Below, piece by piece: positions 6,235 through 11,002 of a stretch of 12,271 nucleotides of DNA. Position numbers and translations under genes: made by a program. Position 1 is the first letter of the stretch. Every line of letters starts with the position of its first letter. Below the pieces are notes generated by a model that ran no database searches, had not been told where the DNA came from, and saw only the letters and a list, made by a program, of their open reading frames with translations. This DNA is from an uncultured Bacilli bacterium (GTDB lineage: Bacteria > Bacillota_I > Bacilli_A > RF39 > UBA660), in contig CANRMZ010000020.1 in NCBI GenBank assembly GCA_947631885.1, positions 1-12,271 of the forward strand, given 5' to 3'.

Positions 6235-6435
6235 TGTAAATCAATGCAAGAAGACATGATTATTATATTTAATTATTAAGAGAGTTAACGTTTGGTGCAA
6301 GTTAATTAATTGGTATAATAGTTACTACTTTTTGGGAGGGCTTAATACGCCACGGCTTTAAAACCGTTATCTAAATTAAGTTAAATAAAGGATGGTACCG
6401 TAAGAAATTACTCCTTAGGTGCTATCCTTTTTTTT
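6235..6435 (+). ncRNA. T-box leader (tRNA-Thr sensing) of thrS
   Basis: Stem I: the base helix pairs 6248-6253 with 6328-6333. The upper part carries the AGAGAG bulge motif (6279-6284) and a distal stem TTAAC/GTTAA (6285-6289 with 6301-6305) closing a GGTGCAA-type loop. The specifier reads ACT (6324-6326, Thr), followed by the usual purine A before the base helix. A small stem III is ACGG/CCGT (6352-6355 with 6364-6367). The T-box core AAAGGATGGTACCG is at 6387-6400. Antiterminator: AAGGA/TCCTT and GTAA/TTAC helices around a GAAA loop, with a 7-nt bulge starting TGGT that would bind an uncharged ACCA tail. Uncharged tRNA-Thr would stabilise it and allow readthrough into the 62-aa gene and thrS. 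Confidence 0.93.
6387..6435 (+). terminator. T-box intrinsic terminator
   Basis: A 13-bp stem (6387-6399 with 6418-6430; two G-U pairs) runs into eight T (6428-6435). Its left arm is the T-box core itself, so it is mutually exclusive with the antiterminator. Confidence 0.92.
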
Positions 6436-6449
6436 GCAAAGGAGTTGTT

Positions 6450-6638
6450 ATGACAAATAGAGAAGAGTTAGAAAAACTAAGGAAATCGCTTATTGAATTA
6501 AAGACAAGAGAAACCCTATATCGTCATTTGGCTGATAGAGAACCGGAAAAATATGAAGATGTAAATAGACAAATAAAAGTTGTAAAAAGAAGAATAGTAG
6601 CTTTAAAAAGTGAAAATAAAGAAAAGAAAGGAAGATAA
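6450..6638 (+). CDS. Small coiled-coil-like protein between T-box and thrS
   Basis: The 62-aa product is almost half charged residues, with leucines spaced as in amphipathic helices (EELEKLRKSLIELK at the start). There is a likely turn near EPEKY, then a second basic helix, so a helical hairpin or coiled coil is expected. It has no membrane segment or cysteine. The ribosome site AAAGGAG (6438-6444) lies just after the T-box T run, 5 bases before the ATG, and thrS begins 2 bases after the stop. It is therefore co-expressed with thrS under threonine control. ThrRS here lacks its usual N-terminal TGS domain, but this peptide does not look like TGS (which is a beta-grasp fold), so it is not simply a split-off TGS. 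No family recognised. Confidence 0.7.
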   Translation: MTNREELEKLRKSLIELKTRETLYRHLADREPEKYEDVNRQIKVVKRRIVALKSENKEKKGR

Positions 6639-6640
6639 AT

Positions 6641-8392
6641 ATGCAAAATATATTAGAAAATGAAAGATTATCTGTAATGAATCATAGCTGTGCCCATTTA
6701 ATGGCTCAAGCTGTAAAACACCTATATCCCAATGCTAAATTTTGGGTAGGACCTGTAATCGAGGAAGGCTTTTATTATGACATTGATCTAGGAGATGAAG
6801 TAATAAAAGAGGAAGACCTTGAGAGAATTGAAAAGGAAATGAAAAAGATTTCCAAAGATGGTAAGAGAATCTATCGTGAAGAAATATCAAGGGAAGAAGC
6901 TTTAGAAAAATTTAAAGATGACCCATATAAGATAGATTTAATTACCCGTTTTCCTGAAGGAACAGTAATAAGCTGTTATACTCAAGGAGATTTCACTGAT
7001 CTTTGCCGTGGACCTCATGTTGAATCTGTTAAAGAATTGAAGTATTTTAAACTTTTAAAATTTTCAGGAGCTTATTGGAAAGGCGATGCTAAAAACCATA
7101 TGCTTCAAAGAATATATGGTGTATGCTTTGAAAATGAGGAAGATTTAAATAAATACTTACAAGAACTTGAAGAAGCTAAAGAAAGAGACCACCGTAAGAT
7201 TGGTAAACAACTTGATATCTTTATGACTCATGACTTAGTTGGTAAAGGTATGCCTTTATGGCTTCCAAATGGAGCTATAGTTAGAAAAGAACTAGAAAAT
7301 TATATCTATGAAAAAGAAAGAAAAATGGGATATAAACATGTTTATACGCCATGTGTAGGTACAGTTGATTTATATAAAACTTCAGGACACTGGGATCATT
7401 ATAAAGAGAATATGTTCCCATCAATGAAAGTTGATGAAGAAGAATTTGTCTTAAGACCTATGAATTGTCCTCATCATATGCTTGTTTATGCTAATGACTT
7501 ACATTCATATCGTGATTTGCCAATTAGAATAGGGGAATTTGCTACTGACTTTAGATATGAAGCTTCAGGTGCTGTAAAAGGACTTGAAAGAGTTAGATGC
7601 ATGTGTCAAAATGATGCTCACTTATTTGTAAGACCTGACCAAATTGGTGAAGAAGTTGAAAAGGTAGTAGAGTTAATTCTTGATGTTTATAAAGACTTTG
7701 GGATTAAAGATTATAAATTCAGGTTATCTTTGAGAGATCCTGAAGATAAAGAAAAATACTTCCCTGATGATGATATGTGGAATGAAGCTGAAAGTAAGTT
7801 AAGAGAAGTTTTAAAAAGCTATGGTATAGATTTCTTTGAAGCTATAGGAGAAGCTGCTTTCTATGGCCCTAAACTAGATGTAGAAGTAAAACCAGCAGTT
7901 GGTCCTGAAGTAACACTTTCTACTTGCCAACTTGATTTCTTACTTCCAAGAAGATTTGAACTTTCTTATATTGATAAAGATGGTTCAAAAGCTACTCCAG
8001 TAGTAATCCATAGAGCAATCTTTGGAACATTTGATAGATTCACAGCCTTCATTCTTGAGGAAACTAAAGGTTTGTTACCAACTTGGCTTGCTCCAGTTCA
8101 AGTAAATGTTATTCCTGTTAATAACGAGTATCATTTAGCTTATGCTGAAGAAGTATACGAAAAGCTTAAAGATTTAGGCGTAAGAGTTAATTTAGATGAT
8201 CGTAATGAAAAACTTGGCTATAAAGTAAGAGAAAGTATCATGCAAAAGATACCTTATACTTTAATATTAGGCCAAAAAGAAGTTGATGGTAAAGAAATAT
8301 CTTACCGTTTAGTACAAGAAACTGATACGCATACTTTACCTTTAGACGAGTTTATCGCTAAGATAACAGATGAAATAAAAAACAGAAAATAA
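6641..8392 (+). CDS. thrS: Threonyl-tRNA synthetase, lacking the TGS domain
   Basis: The 583-aa class II synthetase charges tRNA-Thr. Domains run from the editing module (about 10-180), with H15-x3-H19 and C122-RGP-H126, into the catalytic core. Zinc ligands are C276 (MNCPHH), H327 (NDAHLF) and H457 (VIHRA); the first two are 51 residues apart, as in E. coli. Motif 2 is FRYEASGAVKGLERVR (304-319). Motif 3, here AIFGTFDRFTA (459-469), has FD where GS-x-ER is usual. The anticodon-binding domain fills about 485-583. Common bacterial enzymes are near 640 residues and start with a TGS domain. Here the chain starts about 8 residues before the editing domain, as in some Mollicutes. The start is fixed by the upstream stop 2 bases away and by GAAAGGAAG before it. 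Control is by the T-box. Confidence 0.97.
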   Translation: MQNILENERLSVMNHSCAHLMAQAVKHLYPNAKFWVGPVIEEGFYYDIDLGDEVIKEEDLERIEKEMKKISKDGKRIYREEISREEALEKFKDDPYKIDLITRFPEGTVISCYTQGDFTDLCRGPHVESVKELKYFKLLKFSGAYWKGDAKNHMLQRIYGVCFENEEDLNKYLQELEEAKERDHRKIGKQLDIFMTHDLVGKGMPLWLPNGAIVRKELENYIYEKERKMGYKHVYTPCVGTVDLYKTSGHWDHYKENMFPSMKVDEEEFVLRPMNCPHHMLVYANDLHSYRDLPIRIGEFATDFRYEASGAVKGLERVRCMCQNDAHLFVRPDQIGEEVEKVVELILDVYKDFGIKDYKFRLSLRDPEDKEKYFPDDDMWNEAESKLREVLKSYGIDFFEAIGEAAFYGPKLDVEVKPAVGPEVTLSTCQLDFLLPRRFELSYIDKDGSKATPVVIHRAIFGTFDRFTAFILEETKGLLPTWLAPVQVNVIPVNNEYHLAYAEEVYEKLKDLGVRVNLDDRNEKLGYKVRESIMQKIPYTLILGQKEVDGKEISYRLVQETDTHTLPLDEFIAKITDEIKNRK

Positions 8393-8417
8393 CTGGTTAT
8401 TAGCCAGTTATTTTTTT
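8386..8417. terminator. Bidirectional terminator shared by thrS and the radical SAM gene
   Basis: An 11-bp perfect stem (8386-8396 with 8404-8414), extendable by two more pairs, ends in seven T (8411-8417) on the plus strand. The minus strand has an AT-rich T-containing tail. Both stop codons (thrS 8390-8392, minus gene 8400-8402) lie within the hairpin. Confidence 0.85.
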
Positions 8418-9317
8418 GCCTTGATAAGTATCTTTCTTAACCATTTCTTTATCAATATCATTAAGAAGAACAAACTTCTTTTCAAGCCAGGTAGGAGTGA
8501 TTAAATCTTCTTTAATGGGGTCTCCCGTGATTCTTTCGATAACTATGGTAGGATCTAAAACCTCAAGCTGGCTGATAACAATATCAATATATTCTTCTTT
8601 AGTTAGAATAGAAAACTTATTTTTTTCATATATTTGGGCAAGTTTAGTACCCTTTAAAACATGAAGCATATGAATTTTTATAGCATCAACATGTAGATTA
8701 TTTAAAAATAGGGCAGTATTTATCATATCTTCTTTAGTTTCATAAGGAAGACCATTGATAATATGAGCTACAACAAAGATATTATATTCATGTAGTTTTA
8801 AGACAGCTTTAGCAAAACAGTCTTTATCGTGGCCTCGATTAATAAAATTAAGAGTATTATTATTAGAGCTTTGTAATCCTAGTTCAACTGTTAAAAAAGT
8901 TTTTATGTTTAAATCTTTTAGATATTCATAACATTCATCGGAGATACAATCAGGTCTCGTAGCAATACTTATACCTACGACTTCAGGATATTTAAGAAAA
9001 TTATCACAATATTTTTTTAGTAAATTAAGGTCTAAACTTGTATTACTGCCAGTTTGAAAATAGACAATATGTTTAGCACCTGGCCATTTCTTGTTTAATA
9101 TTGCAACTTCACTTAGATATTGATTTTCTAAGTCAAGAGTATTGTCCGTTATATTAGCTTTACTATTATCCTTACAGAAAATGCATCCTCCGGAAAGCTT
9201 ATTTGGACAGCTTGCTCCTGCATCTAAAGGTATTTTAAAAACTTTAGAATTAAATTTATTTCTAAGAAAATAGTTAAATGTATGATATCTTTTATTATCT
9301 AAAGTATATTTAAACAT
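8400..9317 (-). CDS. Radical SAM protein, YhcC/TIGR01212 family
   Basis: The 305-aa protein has the cluster-binding cysteines C37, C45 and C48 (GASCPNK, then GGCIFCK), spaced as in the TIGR01212 family. Other family blocks appear in order: YFQTGSNT (86-93), SIATRPDC (117-124), ELGLQSS (145-151), INRGHD (159-164), HIINGLPYET (185-194) and IKIHMLHVLKGT. These proteins bind 4Fe-4S and S-adenosylmethionine and are related to the Elp3 and HemN types; the substrate of this family is not settled as far as I know. Length is close to the family norm. The start is the only reasonable Met; GAGG lies 4 bases before it, a slightly short spacing. It is convergent with thrS and divergent from tRNA-Thr. Confidence 0.92.
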   Translation of the reverse strand: MFKYTLDNKRYHTFNYFLRNKFNSKVFKIPLDAGASCPNKLSGGCIFCKDNSKANITDNTLDLENQYLSEVAILNKKWPGAKHIVYFQTGSNTSLDLNLLKKYCDNFLKYPEVVGISIATRPDCISDECYEYLKDLNIKTFLTVELGLQSSNNNTLNFINRGHDKDCFAKAVLKLHEYNIFVVAHIINGLPYETKEDMINTALFLNNLHVDAIKIHMLHVLKGTKLAQIYEKNKFSILTKEEYIDIVISQLEVLDPTIVIERITGDPIKEDLITPTWLEKKFVLLNDIDKEMVKKDTYQGKKITG

Positions 9318-9349
9318 CTTTCCTCACGAAATTAGTTTATCATAAATTC

Positions 9350-9378
9350 TTGTAAAAAAGAACTTTATATAGTATACT
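9350..9378 (+). promoter_or_regulatory. tRNA-Thr promoter
   Basis: TTGTAA (9350-9355), a 17-bp spacer and TATACT (9373-9378). The predicted start is a few bases before the tRNA 5' end. A promoter this good argues that the tRNA is expressed despite its odd bases. Confidence 0.75.
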
Positions 9379-9389
9379 ATGTATGTGTT

Positions 9390-9465
9390 GCTGGAGTAGC
9401 TCAGTTGATAGAGCAATGCCCTCGTAAAGCATAGGTCATAAGTTTGATTCTTATCTCCAGCACCA
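9390..9465 (+). tRNA. tRNA-Thr(CGU) with A19/U56 in place of G19/C56
   Basis: A 76-nt cloverleaf. The acceptor 9390-9396 pairs perfectly with 9455-9461; discriminator A and encoded CCA follow (9462-9465). D stem GCTC/GAGC (9399-9402, 9411-9414). The anticodon loop CTCGTAA (9421-9427) has U33, anticodon CGT and A37, reading ACG (Thr). T stem ATAAG/CTTAT. Three positions are abnormal. D-loop AGTTGATA has A at position 19, where G is near-universal. T-loop TTTGATT has U at position 56, where C is near-universal. The anticodon stem closes with C31 opposite A39. The 19/56 changes would preserve a Watson-Crick tertiary pair. It has its own promoter and a weak terminator. Confidence 0.9.
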
Positions 9466-9480
9466 TTAAAATTATGAAAT

Positions 9481-9501
9481 CCCTTAAAATAAGGGTTTTT
9501 T
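9481..9501 (+). terminator. Short terminator after tRNA-Thr
   Basis: A CCCTT/AAGGG stem (9481-9485 with 9491-9495) with a 5-nt loop is followed by six T. The stem is only 5 bp. Confidence 0.6.
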
Positions 9502-9516
9502 GATGCATACTTTCTG

Positions 9517-9561
9517 AAAATTACTCTTTTTTTCCGATTATCCCTGTGTCATAGTAATTTT
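9517..9561. repeat. 9-bp perfect inverted repeat in intergenic DNA
   Basis: AAAATTACT (9517-9525) and AGTAATTTT (9553-9561) are separated by 27 bases. The surrounding stretch 9502-9617 has no coding pattern that I can see. The arms are AT-rich, so chance is possible. Confidence 0.35.
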
Positions 9562-9617
9562 ACAATAACCTCATGCAAGTAATTTACTTCGTTGATAGTT
9601 GCGTTAATATATTCAAC

Positions 9618-9646
9618 TTGTAAAAAAAAGGGTTTTATGATAATAT
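9618..9646 (+). promoter_or_regulatory. Promoter of the putative antitoxin RNA
   Basis: TTGTAA (9618-9623), a 17-bp spacer and TAATAT (9641-9646), with TG at 9638-9639. Transcription should start near 9653. Confidence 0.55.
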
Positions 9647-9670
9647 GTATTTAGCAAGAAAAATTGCATA

Positions 9671-9709
9671 AAATAAAAAAGGAACATTCAATGTCGCATG
9701 TTGAGTGTT
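9671..9709 (-). terminator. Probable toxin mRNA terminator
   Basis: Read on the minus strand, the hairpin of 9683-9709 (one internal C-A mismatch) is followed by CC and a long T-rich run (complement of 9671-9680). A toxin mRNA ending here would be about 220-230 nt and would span most of the antitoxin RNA. Confidence 0.5.
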
Positions 9710-9718
9710 GCCGTATAA

Positions 9719-9740
9719 TTTGGTTTCACCTAAATCATTG
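9719..9740. repeat. Direct repeat copy 1, in antitoxin RNA
   Basis: The blocks TTTGG, TCACC, AA and ATTG occur in the same order here and in 9869-9890, with different short linkers (both copies 22 bases). This copy overlaps the left arm of the antitoxin terminator. Confidence 0.55.
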
Positions 9741-9760
9741 CTGAGTTAGGTGATTCTTTT
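9726..9760 (+). terminator. Antitoxin RNA terminator
   Basis: An 8-bp perfect stem TCACCTAA/TTAGGTGA (9726-9733, 9746-9753) with a 12-nt loop is followed by TTCTTTT. On the minus strand no T run follows, so it probably stops only the plus-strand RNA. Confidence 0.65.
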
Positions 9761-9842
9761 ATATTAGAATTACAAATAGTAACACTATAAGTAAAAGGAT
9801 AATGACAATCAAAAAGAAAATTAGAAAATCTTTTTTTGACAT
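9759..9842 (-). CDS. Putative type I toxin: 27-residue hydrophobic peptide
   Basis: The peptide begins MSKKDF and continues as an unbroken run of Leu, Ile, Val and Phe to its last residue, a single membrane-spanning helix with a positive N-terminus. The start is fixed by GGAGGTGAT (complement of 9846-9854), a 9-base match to the 16S anti-Shine-Dalgarno, 7 bases before ATG. It has its own strong promoter (9905-9933) and a structured 5' UTR of about 55 nt. Small hydrophobic peptides with an antisense RNA partner are the hallmark of type I toxin-antitoxin loci (Fst, TxpA, BsrG), where the peptide damages the membrane unless its translation is blocked. I see no sequence identity to a named toxin, so the call rests on architecture. 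Alternatively it could be a harmless small membrane peptide. Confidence 0.65.
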   Translation of the reverse strand: MSKKDFLIFFLIVIILLLIVLLFVILI

Positions 9843-9855
9843 CTTATCACCTCCC

Positions 9856-9892
9856 TTCAATTAAGAAGTTTGGCAATCACCCAACTATTGAA
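9856..9892 (-). promoter_or_regulatory. Stable hairpin in the toxin 5' UTR, abutting the ribosome site
   Basis: The outer stem is TTCAAT/ATTGAA (9887-9892 with 9856-9861). The inner stem is AGTTGG with CCAAACT (one bulged A), around a loop containing GGTGATTG-like bases. The hairpin ends 2 bases before the GGAGGTGAT ribosome site. It exposes the bases that are complementary to the antitoxin linker. Confidence 0.5.
9869..9890. repeat. Direct repeat copy 2, in toxin 5' UTR
   Basis: Partner of 9719-9740, sharing TTTGG, TCACC, AA and ATTG in order. Because the two RNAs are transcribed in opposite directions, repeats in direct orientation make the RNAs complementary at these sites. Confidence 0.55.
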
Positions 9893-9904
9893 TATTCCAA
9901 GTTT

Positions 9905-9933
9905 ATTATAGCAAACGTTTGTTTTTAAAACAA
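9905..9933 (-). promoter_or_regulatory. Toxin promoter
   Basis: On the minus strand: TTGTTT (complement of 9928-9933), a 17-bp spacer and TATAAT (complement of 9905-9910), extended by TG (9912-9913). This is a strong consensus match. The predicted start is near 9898. The stretch from 9934 to 9987 upstream is AT-rich and shows no gene. Confidence 0.75.
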
Positions 9934-9987
9934 TATATAATTTATTATAATTTTTAAAATATAATGGTGTGCCTGAAATTTTGCTTT

Positions 9988-10011
9988 AAAAACTCGAATC
10001 TTTTGACTCGA
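9988..10011 (-). terminator. Terminator of the 10073-10879 gene
   Basis: On the minus strand the stem TCGAGTC/GATTCGA (complement of 10005-10011 and 9994-10000; one G-U pair) with an AAAA loop is followed by G and five T. It lies about 60 bases after the stop codon. The plus strand has a T run after the same hairpin, so it could work both ways. Confidence 0.6.
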
Positions 10012-10072
10012 TTTTTTTGCGTACACAATTATTTGATAAATTCGAAATTATGGGAAAACACATATCATAACT

Positions 10073-10879
10073 TTATCTTTTGACAGTACCATCTTCTGGA
10101 GTAGCGTTTAATTCTTGCTCTTTAGACCATAAAGTACTAAATTTAGAATCATATCCTGAAGTTACTAATACTTCTTTTTTACTAATAATCATCGTCGTTT
10201 TCCATGGGTAGTCTAACATTCCATTTAAACCAATCGTGTCACCCGCAGCTGCTAAAACAGGGCAGGGGTTATAATCTACTGATAGGGTACAACCACCATA
10301 TTCATTTATTTGTTCTTCAATTCCATATGCTAAATTGTGCTTAAATGCTTTAATTTCATCTTCTGTTAGTTCTCTTCGGCCTCCCATAATTGACATTAAT
10401 ATATTTGGATCAATATCTGAACCATTATCGTATTTAGGAGATTGAATTGCATTTGCCCACCAATCAACAGCCACTTCAATATATTTTGGCAAAGCACTAG
10501 GAGCAGCAGCATTTGCTCTTTTTGGTGGTTCAAAGTTAAATAAAGCTTTAAAGATTCTACGATATTCTTGAGCAAATACTTCACCAGCTATAGCATCTAC
10601 TACTTGAGGGAAATTAGCCATTTGAGCGATGATTTGACTTTTGTTATTTCTTAAATAATCAGGAAATTCTCCTCCAAAGCCATTTCTATTTTTTTGAATA
10701 TCATCTGATATTAAAACTAAACATACATTTAATCCATCGGGAGTTACTTTATCATTAGTTACACTTGCTAAATAGTCAGTCAAAGCATACATTTCATCAG
10801 GCATTCCTGGACATAAGCTTCTAGCATTAGCAAATTTTTCTTTAGCTCCTGTTAATACATATTCATTTCCTTTTTCCAT
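10073..10879 (-). CDS. Unrecognised two-domain soluble protein
   Basis: This 268-aa protein has no signal or membrane segment. An Ala/Pro-rich linker (about 119-132) divides it into an N-terminal half and a C-terminal half of about 135 residues. The C-terminal half has distinctive conserved-looking stretches: VDWWANAIQSP (138-148), KYDNG (149-153), LTEDEIKAFKHNL (171-183), CTLSVDY-x-P (197-205), PWKTTMII (225-232) and VTSGYDSKF (239-247). Together they look like a conserved alpha/beta domain, but I cannot name it. By eye its codons are somewhat richer in G and C, and its protein richer in Ala and Gly, than its neighbours, which may hint at a different origin. AAAAGGTGA lies 4 bases before the ATG, with an extended -10 box upstream. 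It borders the toxin-antitoxin locus on one side and is divergent from the CYTH gene on the other. Confidence 0.75.
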   Translation of the reverse strand: MEKGNEYVLTGAKEKFANARSLCPGMPDEMYALTDYLASVTNDKVTPDGLNVCLVLISDDIQKNRNGFGGEFPDYLRNNKSQIIAQMANFPQVVDAIAGEVFAQEYRRIFKALFNFEPPKRANAAAPSALPKYIEVAVDWWANAIQSPKYDNGSDIDPNILMSIMGGRRELTEDEIKAFKHNLAYGIEEQINEYGGCTLSVDYNPCPVLAAAGDTIGLNGMLDYPWKTTMIISKKEVLVTSGYDSKFSTLWSKEQELNATPEDGTVKR

Positions 10880-10901
10880 TTCGTCACCTTTTTACAGCAT
10901 T

Positions 10902-10910
10902 ATTATATCA
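10902..10910 (-). promoter_or_regulatory. Extended -10 promoter of the 10073-10879 gene
   Basis: TGATATAAT on the minus strand, identical to the boxes at 962-970 and 1989-1997. No good -35 is visible. The ribosome site begins about 8 bases later. Confidence 0.6.
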
Positions 10911-11002
10911 GCTTAATTAGTATTTTTATATAGAAAACTTTAATTTAATATAGTATTTTAGGGGTAAATATTGTGATAAAATTAATGAAAGAGGTTTATT
11001 AT

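Larger units (their letters stand above)
9653..9762 (+). ncRNA. Putative type I antitoxin RNA, convergent with the toxin gene
   Basis: A transcript of about 110 nt is predicted between the promoter at 9618-9646 and the terminator hairpin at 9726-9753. It contains a small 5' hairpin (GCAA/TTGC, 9655-9668). A larger hairpin follows: AACATTCA with TGAGTGTT (9683-9690, 9702-9709), plus ATG/CAT inside around loop TCG. Next is a single-stranded linker carrying TTTGG, a possible U-turn pairing seed, then the terminator. It is antisense to the 3' untranslated part of a toxin mRNA reading from the minus strand. Part of it (9719-9740) also repeats a stretch of the toxin 5' UTR (9869-9890), giving extra complementarity in trans. 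This is the layout of Fst/par and RatA/SR4-type antitoxins. End points are inferred. Confidence 0.6.

Noticed and set aside
9691..9744. 17-codon frame (MSHVECC...) on the putative antitoxin RNA, with AAAAGGA 7 bases upstream
   Set aside because: The start codon is buried in a strong hairpin and the end lies in the terminator loop. RNA structure explains these bases better, although translation is not excluded.
10396..10584. Open frame of 62 codons on the minus strand inside the 10073-10879 gene
   Set aside because: It overlaps a longer, better supported frame on the same strand and has no ribosome site.
10973..11002. GTG 10973 or ATG 10985 as start of the CYTH protein
   Set aside because: Neither has a good ribosome site, and they would put ten or more residues before the ExExK motif that normally opens the domain.
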